DNA of 64,000 nucleotides. Origin: Arcobacter sp. CECT 8986 (GTDB lineage Bacteria; Campylobacterota; Campylobacteria; Campylobacterales; Arcobacteraceae). The notes under the pieces were generated by a model. That model searched no databases. It saw only the letters and a list, made by a program, of their open reading frames with translations, and was not told where the DNA came from. Location of the stretch: positions 1 to 64,000 of the forward strand of contig NZ_PDKG01000002.1 of assembly GCF_004116725.1 (NCBI RefSeq), written 5' to 3'. The translations under genes were made by a program, and so were the position numbers. This document shows, piece by piece, positions 37,670 through 46,761 of the stretch. Every line of letters begins with the position of its first letter. Position 1 is the first letter of the stretch.

Positions 37670-38754
37670 ATCAAGAATTAGCGTGGTTACATAATCTAAA
37701 AGATGAAGTAAAAGATTTTTTATCACATCAAAAGAGTATGATAAAAGAAGGTTACTATCATTATAGCTATAGTGGAGATATATATGATGAAAAAGTACAT
37801 TGGAATATCGGTAGCTCTGTTTTTGCTTTAAAACTTTATTATTTATTAGGAATAGAAAAAAATCAAGATATAGTAAATGCAATAAATTATATTAAAAGCT
37901 TTCAAAGAGAAAATAAAATATATGACCAATTTATTTTCAAAAAAGGGTTAATTAGAAATTTTTTAGGTTCTTTAAAAAATAAAAATTTTACAAATCTTTT
38001 GAATCATCAATATATTAGTGCAGAGACTAGACAAAGTTTAAGTGCTCTTATGCTTTATAATGAATTACCAAATAATTTAAAACTAAATATTCCAAATTCC
38101 AAAGAAGAAATTGAAAAGTATTTAAGTCTTTTAAATTGGAATGAACCTTGGGGTGCTAGTAGTCACTTTAGTCATTTGATGTTTTTTTATAGAGTTGCAA
38201 AAGAGTCTGGTCAAATATCTCTTAATGAATTTGAAAATTTTACAAATATAGCTATTGAGTGGATAGATAATATTTATCATGATGATACTGGAGGATGGTA
38301 TAAAGGCAATCAAATAAATAGATATATAGTAAATGGTGTTATGAAAATATTAACAGGACTTATTTCTGTTGATAAAGTACATATTCCAGCCCCAGAAGCT
38401 TTAATAGATACTTGTTTAAAGGCAACAAATGATTTAGATGCTTGTGATAATTTTAATATCATTTTAGTTTTAAATTACGCAAGTAAGCAGTTACAAAAAA
38501 ACTACAGACAAAAAGAGATAGAAAAATTTGCACTTAATAGACTACAAAAATATAAAGCTCATTATAAAAAAGAGCAAGGTGGATTTAGCTTTTTCTTAAA
38601 TGGTGCTAATACTAGATACTACGGAGCTAAAATAACAAAAGGACACAATGAAGCAGATATTCATGGTACTGTTTTATTTATGTGGGGTATATCAATAATT
38701 ATTCAGATACTAGGACTGGAAGATGAGTTTGATTTTAGAGAGTTCTTAACATGA
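37666..38754 (+). CDS. Uncharacterised all-helical protein, possible alpha/alpha-toroid enzyme
   Basis: I do not recognise this 362-residue protein. It is predicted almost wholly helical. Repeating features suggest an alpha/alpha-barrel: WNIGSSVFALKLYYL, HQYISAETRQSLSALML, NWNEPWGASSHFSHLMFFYR, DDTGGWYKGN, EQGGFSFFLNGANTRYYG and DIHGTVLFMWGISII. These Gly-Trp/Phe turns are reminiscent of glycan lyases, epimerases or terpenoid-cyclase-type toroids. The GTG start overlaps the previous gene by 4 nt, and it lies between glycosyltransferases. A glycan-modifying role is a guess from context. Confidence 0.55.
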   Translation: MNQELAWLHNLKDEVKDFLSHQKSMIKEGYYHYSYSGDIYDEKVHWNIGSSVFALKLYYLLGIEKNQDIVNAINYIKSFQRENKIYDQFIFKKGLIRNFLGSLKNKNFTNLLNHQYISAETRQSLSALMLYNELPNNLKLNIPNSKEEIEKYLSLLNWNEPWGASSHFSHLMFFYRVAKESGQISLNEFENFTNIAIEWIDNIYHDDTGGWYKGNQINRYIVNGVMKILTGLISVDKVHIPAPEALIDTCLKATNDLDACDNFNIILVLNYASKQLQKNYRQKEIEKFALNRLQKYKAHYKKEQGGFSFFLNGANTRYYGAKITKGHNEADIHGTVLFMWGISIIIQILGLEDEFDFREFLT

Positions 38755-39899
38755 AAATGGCCTTATTTTTTAGTAGAGGAGTATCCTTAAAATTATGGTT
38801 TGAAAAAGGTTTGTTTGATAGGGAAAAGCTTTTGTATGAAGAGTATTTAGAAGAAAATATGTTTCAAAATATTTATTGGTTTACTTATGGATCTGAAGAC
38901 TATGAACTTTCACTGAGGCTTAAAGAGGAAGGAAAACTTCATAAAAATATTGAGGTGATAGAGATGCCCAAAGTTTTTAAAATACCTAAAATAGGTTCAT
39001 ACATTTATTCTTTATTTTTGCCATTTTTGCAAAAAAAATATCTCCTCTGCTGTGAGCTATACAAAACAAATCAAACAGATGGAAGCTGGAGTGCTGTAAT
39101 TTCAAAAAGACTTTATGGAAAAAAATTATTATATAGAACAGGATATACAATATCTCAGTTAGAAAATAAATTAAAAAGATTTAATATAATAGTTCGACAA
39201 AGTATTGAGTTTTTTGAGAGATTAGCTTATAAAAATTGTGATGGAGCAACCGTTGCAAGTAAACATAACTTCGACTATGTAGTAAGAAGATATAATTTAG
39301 ATGAAAATCGCTTAGAAGTTTTATACAATTTTATAGATAGACACAAGTTTTATGACTTTGAACTGCAAAGGGAAGAAAAGATAGTATTTATAGGTAGATT
39401 ATCAAGTGAAAAGAATATTTTAAATCTAATAAAAGCTGTTGGCAAAACTGATTTGCAATTAGATATTTATGGATCAGGATATTTAGAGACTGAATTAAAA
39501 GAGTATGTGTCAAAACATAATTTAAAAGTAAGTTTCAAAGGCAATGTTTCAAACAGTGAATTACCTAGTATATTAAATAGGGCAAAATACTTTGCTCTTG
39601 TTTCAGAGCATGAGGGGATGCCAAAAGCATTGATAGAAGCAATGGCATGCGGATGTTTATGTATAGGTACGAATGTAACAGGAATAAATGAAGTAATAAT
39701 AGATAATAAAACAGGACTCTTAGCAAGAGATACAACTTCTATCGAGATAGAAAAAGTTATTTTAAAAGCTACACATCAATCACAAAGTGAGATAGATGAT
39801 ATTAAACAAAATGCAAAAAAGTATATAGATGGAAACTTTACATTAAACAGTATTTATGAAAAAGAAAAAGCTATAATTAGGAATCTTATTAATGAATAA
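38751..39899 (+). CDS. Glycosyltransferase family 4 protein
   Basis: A typical GT-B fold protein of 382 residues. The C-terminal domain begins KIVFIGRLSSEKNILNLIKA, then LDIYGSGYLETELKEYV and VSEHEGMPKALIEAMACGCL with the Glu-x7-Glu pair, followed by GTNVTGINEVIIDNKTGLLA. The N-terminal domain is divergent but contains YRTGYTISQLENKL. Its start overlaps the preceding gene (ATGA), and its end overlaps the next start by 8 nt. Donor unknown. Confidence 0.87.
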   Translation: MKMALFFSRGVSLKLWFEKGLFDREKLLYEEYLEENMFQNIYWFTYGSEDYELSLRLKEEGKLHKNIEVIEMPKVFKIPKIGSYIYSLFLPFLQKKYLLCCELYKTNQTDGSWSAVISKRLYGKKLLYRTGYTISQLENKLKRFNIIVRQSIEFFERLAYKNCDGATVASKHNFDYVVRRYNLDENRLEVLYNFIDRHKFYDFELQREEKIVFIGRLSSEKNILNLIKAVGKTDLQLDIYGSGYLETELKEYVSKHNLKVSFKGNVSNSELPSILNRAKYFALVSEHEGMPKALIEAMACGCLCIGTNVTGINEVIIDNKTGLLARDTTSIEIEKVILKATHQSQSEIDDIKQNAKKYIDGNFTLNSIYEKEKAIIRNLINE

Positions 39900-40782
39900 T
39901 CCAATAATAGTATCAGTAATAATGTCAGTTTATAATGATGAGAAATATGTTTCTATAGCTATTGATTCGATATTAAAACAGTCTTTTGAAAATTTTGAAT
40001 TTATTATTATCAATGATGGCTCAATAGATAGAACATTAGAAATTTTAAAAAAGTATAAAGGCAAAGATTCAAGAATAGTTTTGATTAATCAAGAAAATAA
40101 AGGTTTGACAAAGTCTCTTAACATTGGTATAGAAAAAGCCAAAGGTAAGTATATAGCAAGAATGGACTCAGATGATATTTCATATCCTGAAAGATTACAA
40201 AAACAAATAGAATTTTTAGAGAATAATGAAGAATATGGTCTTTTAGGTACAAATGTAGAAAAAATAGATAAAAATGAAAATCATATAGAATTTAATACTA
40301 CAAAATATACTAATGAAGAAATACAAAAAATACTATGTATTAGAAACTGTTTTGCTCATGGTAGTGTTATGATAAATAAAGAACTTGTTAGTAAAGACTT
40401 GTACTATGATGAAGAATTTAGATATGCTCAGGACTATAGACTGTGGACCAAAATTGCTAAAAAGTTTAAAGTGGCAAATTTAGATGAATCTTTATATAAA
40501 CTAAGACTTCATGAGAACTCTATAAGTAAAGAGAAAATAGAAGAGCAATCTACCTATGCAGGAATAGTTGCATATGAGTTTGAAAACAATGGCAAAGTAG
40601 ATAATCTAGAGTTAGAAATTAAAACAAATAAAAAACTAAAAGAAAAGATAGGAAAAATACTTTTGATGAATCAACAGCCAAGATTAGCAAAAAAGTATTT
40701 TAGTATTTTTTCATTGTATTATTTTGTATCAATTGTTTTTCAATATATCAATATTTATAAATTAAGAAGGTTTTTTAAATGA
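39892..40782 (+). CDS. Glycosyltransferase family 2 protein
   Basis: A GT-A fold protein with VSVIMSVYNDEKYVSIAIDS, FIIINDGSIDRTLEILKKY, and the Asp-x-Asp metal site in YIARMDSDDISYPERLQKQ. EEFRYAQDYRLWTKIAKKF supplies the ED/QD-R-W acceptor motif. At 296 residues it is complete. It overlaps the neighbouring GT4 gene and the next GT2 gene, with which it shares architecture. Confidence 0.9.
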   Translation: MNNPIIVSVIMSVYNDEKYVSIAIDSILKQSFENFEFIIINDGSIDRTLEILKKYKGKDSRIVLINQENKGLTKSLNIGIEKAKGKYIARMDSDDISYPERLQKQIEFLENNEEYGLLGTNVEKIDKNENHIEFNTTKYTNEEIQKILCIRNCFAHGSVMINKELVSKDLYYDEEFRYAQDYRLWTKIAKKFKVANLDESLYKLRLHENSISKEKIEEQSTYAGIVAYEFENNGKVDNLELEIKTNKKLKEKIGKILLMNQQPRLAKKYFSIFSLYYFVSIVFQYINIYKLRRFFK

Positions 40783-41591
40783 AAACAGCCGTGATAATGT
40801 CCGCATATAAAAATGACAAGTTAGAGTATCTCAAAGAGTGTTTGGAAAGTTTATACAATCAGACTTTTAAAGAGTTTGATATTTTGGTTCAGTGTGATGG
40901 AGTTTTACCAACTGAGCTTGAAAGTTATTTAGATAAAGAGTTTGAAAATCAAAGAATTAAGTACTTAAATAAAAGAGATGAAAATAAGGGTTTAGCATTT
41001 TCATTGAATGAGTTAGTTGAGGTTGGTTTGGACTTGGGTTATGAATATTTTATTAGAATGGATGCAGATGATATTTGTGTAACTGATAGAATAAAAAAAC
41101 AGATTGAACTTATGGAACGAAATCAAGACATAGATATTTGTGGTGGATTAATAGAAGAGTTTAATATGGATAGTGGTGAAAAACAGATTGTAAAATATCC
41201 TGAAAAGAGTGATGAAATATTAAAAGGAATGCAAAAGCGAAATTCAGTAGCTCATGTAACTACTTGTATGCGAAAAAGCTTTTTTGAAAAAGTTGGATTA
41301 TATGATAGTTCTAAAATGAATGAAGATTTTGACTTGTGGATAAGAGGTTTTGAAAAAGGGTGTAAATTTTATAATATTCAAGAAGTTTTAGTAAAAGTGC
41401 GAACAAATAATGCTTTTTTTAAGAGAAGAAAAAATATTAAAAGAGCAAAAGAAGTAATGCAATTAAAATTGAAAGCTACTAGATTATTTGGGTTTGGAGT
41501 TATAGGGTATATTTATGCAATAGGGCATTTTATACTTTTTATGCTACCTGGTGAAGTTAAAAAAATAATTTATAAGTTTATGAGAAAGTAA
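40779..41591 (+). CDS. Glycosyltransferase family 2 protein
   Basis: A GT-A fold of 270 residues. It has AVIMSAYKNDKLEYLKECLE, LVQCDGVLPTELESYL, the metal site YFIRMDADDICVTDRIKKQ, and MNEDFDLWIRGFEKGCKF as the acceptor/catalytic motif. The order and spacing match the preceding GT2. A short hydrophobic stretch (GYIYAIGHFILFMLPG) lies near the C-terminus and may contact the membrane. The stop overlaps the wzy start by 1 nt. Confidence 0.9.
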   Translation: MKTAVIMSAYKNDKLEYLKECLESLYNQTFKEFDILVQCDGVLPTELESYLDKEFENQRIKYLNKRDENKGLAFSLNELVEVGLDLGYEYFIRMDADDICVTDRIKKQIELMERNQDIDICGGLIEEFNMDSGEKQIVKYPEKSDEILKGMQKRNSVAHVTTCMRKSFFEKVGLYDSSKMNEDFDLWIRGFEKGCKFYNIQEVLVKVRTNNAFFKRRKNIKRAKEVMQLKLKATRLFGFGVIGYIYAIGHFILFMLPGEVKKIIYKFMRK

Positions 41592-42805
41592 TGTTAAATT
41601 ATGTAATTAATAAAAAGGATTTATTTACATATATTATATATATACTTGTTTTTTCTTTTTTTATAGGTAATGCAATTGTAATAAATTCAAATATTTATTT
41701 TTATAGAGTTGTTTTTTTATTATTTTTTACTGTTTGTTTTTTTTTGTTAATTTTTAAAAAAAATTTAATTATTAAAATTCCAAAAATTGCTAATTATTTA
41801 TATTTTTTGATTTTTTTATATATTTATAGTTCTATTTCTATGGCCTGGTCAAAAGTTATATATCAATCAGTTACTTATAATTTATATTTAGGTATAGGTA
41901 TTTTTACAACATTAATTATTTCTTTAGCTATAAAAACTAATACTACTTTGTATAGAATATTTTATATTTGGTACTTTATACTTTTTGCTCAATTATTATT
42001 AGCTTTTTTAGAAATTTTTTATGGAGTTCATATATCAAATTCAAGATACTATGGTAAAAATATAAACATACCAACAGGATTTTTTAATAATGAAAATGAT
42101 TTTGCAACCTTTATTGTTTTATCACTTCCTATTTTATTTATTTTTTCAAAGAAAAAAAATATTTTAATTAATTTGTTTATATTGTTTTTTTCTATATTTG
42201 TTATTTTTGAAACTAGTTCACGGACAAATATAATTACATTATTTTTTTTAATGATTTTATATTTAGAAATTTATAAAAAAAAGAAAATAAGCTTAATGCT
42301 CATTACCTTAGCATTTATTTTTTTAGCATATAAATATGAATTTCTTTTTAATTTAATTGAGAATGCTAGAATTTTAGATTTTATAGATGAAAGTATTATT
42401 ATACGCTTTAATAATATTTTATTATCCGTTAAGGCATTAATTCAGTCATATATGTTTGGGGTAGGAGCAGGAGGAATGGAAAATTTTATCTTAAATAATT
42501 CAAATTATGGAATAAAAGCAGTACACAATTGGTATTTTGAAATTTTAGGTAATCATGGATTAATTATATTTATTGGTTATTTGATTTTTATATTTTTTTC
42601 AATATTATCACTAGTTAATATAATTAATAAAGCCAACAATAAATTAAATAAAAAAATAGCTACTATTCTTTTATTTTCTAATATTGGATTTTTATTTGGT
42701 TGTGTAAGTATGAGTACAGTTATACATTTTTTGCCATATTGGATATTACTTGGTGTTACATTATGTTTCATTAATAATTATAGACAGGGGGTTAAATATT
42801 TATGA
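41591..42805 (+). CDS. wzy: O-antigen polymerase/ligase-like membrane protein (Wzy type)
   Basis: The 404-residue, very hydrophobic protein has about ten membrane segments. It has a large periplasmic loop containing GVGAGGMENFILN and KAVHNWYFEILGNHGLIIFI, the latter being the O-antigen ligase/polymerase (Wzy_C) signature with HN-x-x-x-x-x-x-x-x-G. FETSSRTNIITLFFL is also typical. Wzy polymerises lipid-linked repeat units. A WaaL ligase role cannot be excluded, but the position beside wecA-like and wzx genes favours Wzy. It has long T tracts, for example T9 at 41737-41745. Confidence 0.8.
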   Translation: MLNYVINKKDLFTYIIYILVFSFFIGNAIVINSNIYFYRVVFLLFFTVCFFLLIFKKNLIIKIPKIANYLYFLIFLYIYSSISMAWSKVIYQSVTYNLYLGIGIFTTLIISLAIKTNTTLYRIFYIWYFILFAQLLLAFLEIFYGVHISNSRYYGKNINIPTGFFNNENDFATFIVLSLPILFIFSKKKNILINLFILFFSIFVIFETSSRTNIITLFFLMILYLEIYKKKKISLMLITLAFIFLAYKYEFLFNLIENARILDFIDESIIIRFNNILLSVKALIQSYMFGVGAGGMENFILNNSNYGIKAVHNWYFEILGNHGLIIFIGYLIFIFFSILSLVNIINKANNKLNKKIATILLFSNIGFLFGCVSMSTVIHFLPYWILLGVTLCFINNYRQGVKYL

Positions 42806-43764
42806 TTTATTTAGGATTATTTATATTATCTTTTGTGTTAACTTATTTGATTAAAAATTTTTATATCAAAAAAGCACTTGTTGCACAAGTAAATGAAAGA
42901 AGTTCTCATACTACTCCTACTCCTCATGGTGGTGGAATTGCAGTTGCAATTACTTGGTTTATAGGGCTTTTTATTCTCTATTTTGATAATAGTATTGATA
43001 AAAATCTTTTTTATGCACTTTTAGTTGGATTTATTATCTCTTTTGTTAGCTTTTTTGATGATTTATTTGAGTTAAGTCCTAAATTAAGACTTTTTGTTCA
43101 AGCTTTAGTTGCTAGTTTGGGTCTTTATTTTCTTGGTGGATTTAATAGTTTAGATTTTGGATTATTTAGTATAGAAAATCAAATATTTACAAATATTTTT
43201 GCTTTTTTTATGATTATATGGTTTATAAATCTTTATAATTTTCTTGATGGTATTGACGGGTATGCAGGAAGTGAATCTATATTTTTAGCACTTGCTGGAT
43301 TTATATTGTTTGCTGATAGTCATTTTTTAGTACTTGTTGCCTGTGTTGCAGGATTTTTACTGTTAAATTGGCATAAAGCAAAGATATTTATGGGTGATGT
43401 TGGAAGTACACTACTTGGTTATAATATTGCAATTTTTACAATATATTACTCAAACTATGAGAGTTCAAACTTTTGGGTTTGGATAATACTATTTTCACTT
43501 TATTGGTTTGATGCAACTTTTACTCTTATTAGAAGAAAATTAAATAAAGAAAAACTTTCTCAAGCACATAAAAAGCATGCTTATCAAAGACTTCATCAAT
43601 CAGGATGGAAACATGATAAGATTGTAATAGCTTCTATTTTTGTAAATATATTACTTTTTGTATTAATTTTTACTATATCTAATATTTTTATTTCCTTTAT
43701 ATTTGCTATGATTATGTTATATGCTATTATGAAATTTATAGATAAAAGAAAGGCTTTTGATTAA
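42802..43764 (+). CDS. Undecaprenyl-phosphate HexNAc-1-phosphate transferase (WecA/WbpL-like)
   Basis: This polytopic GT4-type phosphoglycosyltransferase starts repeat-unit assembly on undecaprenyl phosphate. Its 320 residues contain SHTTPTPHGGGIAVA, the Asp-Asp site in SFFDDLFELSPKLR, NLYNFLDGIDGYAGSE, GDVGSTLLGY and the C-terminal HAYQRLHQSG (His-x-x-Gln-Arg). All are diagnostic for the WecA/MraY superfamily in the WbpL/WbcO branch. It overlaps wzy by 4 nt and the following dehydratase gene by 1 nt. Confidence 0.92.
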   Translation: MIYLGLFILSFVLTYLIKNFYIKKALVAQVNERSSHTTPTPHGGGIAVAITWFIGLFILYFDNSIDKNLFYALLVGFIISFVSFFDDLFELSPKLRLFVQALVASLGLYFLGGFNSLDFGLFSIENQIFTNIFAFFMIIWFINLYNFLDGIDGYAGSESIFLALAGFILFADSHFLVLVACVAGFLLLNWHKAKIFMGDVGSTLLGYNIAIFTIYYSNYESSNFWVWIILFSLYWFDATFTLIRRKLNKEKLSQAHKKHAYQRLHQSGWKHDKIVIASIFVNILLFVLIFTISNIFISFIFAMIMLYAIMKFIDKRKAFD

Positions 43765-45491
43765 TGTTTGGTATTGATAAGAGAGTTTTGAACTTCTTTG
43801 TTATTGTAATATTGTCTTTTATTACATTTTGGTGGACTTTTTTTATATTTCATCTTCCTTTTTCATATGATGTCGTTCTTGGTGTTATTTGCATTAGACT
43901 TATTGCATCACTTTTAATATTTAAAGATTACTCTATGTCTTGGAGTAAAGCTACACAAAAAACTTTTTTAATAAAAAGTATTGTCTATATTGTAGCTTTT
44001 ATAGTTTATATGCCTATTTATTATGGAAATCATAGACTTGCTTTTATGGCATCAGAACTTGCTTTTTATCTTTTTGCTATAAATTTTTCTATGTATGCAT
44101 ATTATTATTTTATTAATAGATGCAAAATAAATAAGACGAAAGTTGTAGTTATTTATGGAGCAGGAAAAGCTGGTATCAAGCTTGAAGAAGAGTTTAGAAA
44201 TAGTGAGTATAAAATAAAGTATTTTGTAGATGATGAAAAAATTTTGCAAAAAAGAACAATTGATGCAATTCCTATCCTTTCAAAAAAAGTTTTAAAAAGA
44301 AAAATGGCCAAGGAAAAGTATGATTTACTTGTAATTGCAATGCCAAGTGCACAAAAAGAGAGAATAAAACAGATATATAATAGTTTAAATAGTTTTTTTA
44401 AAGAAATTAGAGTTTTACCTTCTCTTGAAGAAATACTTGAAAACAAAGACTTTAGTTCTCAACTAAAAGATATAACAGTTGAAGATTTACTTGCAAGACA
44501 TCCACAAGATTTAGATAAACAAAAAATACAAGATTTTATAAAAGATAAAGTTGTATTAATCACAGGAGCTGGTGGAAGTATAGGTAGTGAGATAAGTAGA
44601 CAGTGTAAAAAATATGGGGCTAAAAAATTAATACTTCTTGACCATAGTGAATTTAACTTATATAAAATCACAGAAGAATTAGGTTGCTCTTCAGTGATAC
44701 CAGTTATGCAAACAGTTAGAAATCTTGGGTTTGTTGAAAATACTTTTAAAAAGTACAAACCACAAATCGTTATTCACGCAGCTGCTTATAAGCATGTACC
44801 TCTTGTAGAAGAAAATGTAATTGAAGGTATATCAAATAACATTATGGGTACAAAAAATTGTATTGATTTAGCTATTAAATATGAAGCTGAAAAGTTTGTA
44901 CTTATTTCAACTGATAAAGCAGTAAGACCTACAAATGTTATGGGAACAACTAAACGTATTTGTGAACTTTATGCTCAAAATGTAAAATCAAATAAAACAG
45001 AAATTGTTGCAGTTAGATTTGGGAATGTTCTTGGAAGTAGTGGAAGTGTTATTCCTAAATTTAAATCACAAATACAAAATGGTGGACCAATTACAGTAAC
45101 TCACCCTGATATTACAAGATATTTTATGCTTATTCCTGAAGCTTGCGAATTAGTTTTACAAGCTGCAAGTATAGGAAAAGGTGGTGAGATATTTATTCTT
45201 GATATGGGAGAACCTGTAAAAATTGTAGATTTAGCTAAAAAGATGATAACTCTAAGTGGAAATGATGATATAAAAATAGAGTTTTGTGGTCTGAGAGCTG
45301 GTGAAAAACTTTATGAAGAACTTCTTATCAATGATAGTGATAAAAAAACAGATTATGATTCTATTATGGTTGCCAAACCAACACCTTACGAAATAGATAA
45401 ATTAAATGACGATATAAATGAACTTTTAGTTTGTAAAGACAAGATAAAAAAACTAAAAGAGATAGTTCCAGAATTTACTCATAAAGCATAA
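43764..45491 (+). CDS. pglF: UDP-HexNAc 4,6-dehydratase, membrane-anchored (PglF/WbpM-like)
   Basis: The 575-residue protein has about four N-terminal membrane helices (1-125), then a CoA-binding-like Rossmann region (VVVIYGAGKAGIKLEEE). The catalytic short-chain dehydrogenase domain follows: LITGAGGSIGSEISRQ, HAAAYKHVPLVEENV, and STDKAVRPTNVMGTTKRICE with Met in place of the usual Tyr, as is normal for this class. RFGNVLGSSGSVIPKF is also present. It makes UDP-4-keto-6-deoxy-GlcNAc. No matching aminotransferase or dedicated reductase follows, and a terminator closes the locus just after it. Confidence 0.92.
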   Translation: MFGIDKRVLNFFVIVILSFITFWWTFFIFHLPFSYDVVLGVICIRLIASLLIFKDYSMSWSKATQKTFLIKSIVYIVAFIVYMPIYYGNHRLAFMASELAFYLFAINFSMYAYYYFINRCKINKTKVVVIYGAGKAGIKLEEEFRNSEYKIKYFVDDEKILQKRTIDAIPILSKKVLKRKMAKEKYDLLVIAMPSAQKERIKQIYNSLNSFFKEIRVLPSLEEILENKDFSSQLKDITVEDLLARHPQDLDKQKIQDFIKDKVVLITGAGGSIGSEISRQCKKYGAKKLILLDHSEFNLYKITEELGCSSVIPVMQTVRNLGFVENTFKKYKPQIVIHAAAYKHVPLVEENVIEGISNNIMGTKNCIDLAIKYEAEKFVLISTDKAVRPTNVMGTTKRICELYAQNVKSNKTEIVAVRFGNVLGSSGSVIPKFKSQIQNGGPITVTHPDITRYFMLIPEACELVLQAASIGKGGEIFILDMGEPVKIVDLAKKMITLSGNDDIKIEFCGLRAGEKLYEELLINDSDKKTDYDSIMVAKPTPYEIDKLNDDINELLVCKDKIKKLKEIVPEFTHKA

Positions 45492-45494
45492 TTT

Positions 45495-45523
45495 AAAAGT
45501 GCGAATAAAATCGCACTTTTTTT
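45495..45523 (+). terminator. Rho-independent terminator of the polysaccharide locus
   Basis: AAAAGTGCGA pairs with TCGCACTTTT around an ATAAAA loop, followed by TTT. It begins 4 nt after the pglF-like stop codon. Confidence 0.9.
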
Positions 45524-45561
45524 ACTATTAAACACTTTCAGCCTTCAACAAGTCAAATTTA

Positions 45562-45569
45562 GATAAAAT
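45562..45569 (+). promoter_or_regulatory. Probable -10 box of ychF
   Basis: GATAAAAT preceded by TTTA lies 31 nt before the ychF ATG. An AAGGAAA ribosome site lies close to the start. It follows the terminator at 45495-45523. Confidence 0.5.
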
Positions 45570-45600
45570 CACCCATAATTATAGAACAAAAAGGAAATAG

Positions 45601-46704
45601 ATGGGATTAGGTGTAGGTATAGTAGGACTTCCAAATGTAGGTAAAAGTACAACTTTTAATGCTTTGACTAAAGCACAAAATGCTGAAGCACAAAACTATC
45701 CATTTTGTACAATTGAACCAAATAAAGCAATTGTTCCAGTACCAGATAAAAGATTAGATGAGTTAGCAAAAATTGTAAATCCAGATAAAATCCAACACTC
45801 AACAATTGATTTTGTTGATATTGCAGGTCTTGTAAGAGGTGCAAGTAAAGGTGAAGGTCTTGGAAATCAATTCTTATCAAATATTAGAGAAGTTGAAGTT
45901 ATTTTACATATGGTAAGATGTTTTGAAGATGGAAACATTACTCACGTAGAAGGTGATGTAAATCCTATTAGAGATATTGAAATTATAGAAACAGAACTTA
46001 TTTATGCAGATATAACTCAAGTTGAAAAGAAAATCGATAGATTAAAAAGACAAGCAAAAGGTTCAAAAGAAGCAGCTGCACAATTAACTGTTTCAGAAGC
46101 ATTACTTGCGCATCTTTCAGAATTACAACCAGTAAAAACTTTTGAAGATATTGAAAACGAACACTTTATTACTTTAGATAAAGAGCTTAGATTCTTATCT
46201 AATAAAGATGTTATTTATGGTGCAAATGTTGATGAAGATTCATTAGCAGATGGTGGAAATAAATATGTTGATGAACTAAAAGCTCATGCAGATTCAGTTG
46301 GTGCAGATGTTATTATGCTTTGTGCAAAAATAGAAGAAGAGTTAGTTGGTCTTGAAGATGATGAAGCAAAAGAGTTTTTAACTGATTTAGGTGTACAAGA
46401 GTCTGGATTAGAGCAAATAATTCATACAGCTTTTGATAAATTAGGATTACAATCATACTTTACAGCTGGAAAAGTTGAAGTTAGAGCATGGACAATTAAG
46501 AAAAATACAAAAGCTCCACAAGCAGCAGCAGTTATTCATAATGACTTTGAAAAAGGTTTTATTAAAGCTGAGGTTATTTCATACGATGACTTTGTTGGTT
46601 TAGGTGGCGAATCTAAATGTAAAGAAGCAGGTAAATTAAGACTTGAAGGTAAAGATTATGTTGTTCAAGATGGTGATGTAATGCACTTTAGGTTCAACGT
46701 TTAA
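45601..46704 (+). CDS. ychF: Redox-regulated ATPase/GTPase YchF (Obg family)
   Basis: YchF is an Obg-like, ribosome-associated P-loop NTPase. G1 is GLPNVGKSTTFNAL, and the family block NYPFCTIEPNKAIVPVPD follows. G3 is DIAGLVRGASKGEGLGNQFL. The C-terminal TGS-like domain contains VRAWTIKKNTKAPQAAAVIH and ends RLEGKDYVVQDGDVMHFRFN. The 367 residues are full length. It stands as its own transcription unit between two terminator/promoter regions. Confidence 0.96.
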   Translation: MGLGVGIVGLPNVGKSTTFNALTKAQNAEAQNYPFCTIEPNKAIVPVPDKRLDELAKIVNPDKIQHSTIDFVDIAGLVRGASKGEGLGNQFLSNIREVEVILHMVRCFEDGNITHVEGDVNPIRDIEIIETELIYADITQVEKKIDRLKRQAKGSKEAAAQLTVSEALLAHLSELQPVKTFEDIENEHFITLDKELRFLSNKDVIYGANVDEDSLADGGNKYVDELKAHADSVGADVIMLCAKIEEELVGLEDDEAKEFLTDLGVQESGLEQIIHTAFDKLGLQSYFTAGKVEVRAWTIKKNTKAPQAAAVIHNDFEKGFIKAEVISYDDFVGLGGESKCKEAGKLRLEGKDYVVQDGDVMHFRFNV

Positions 46705-46727
46705 TTTTAAGTAGACATAACATAAGT

Positions 46728-46733
46728 TATAAT
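46728..46733 (+). promoter_or_regulatory. Probable -10 box of the HDOD gene
   Basis: TATAAT lies 28 nt upstream of the GTG start at 46762, with TAGGAG between them. Confidence 0.45.
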
Positions 46734-46761
46734 CAATGTACAAATAAAGTAGGAGTTTCAA

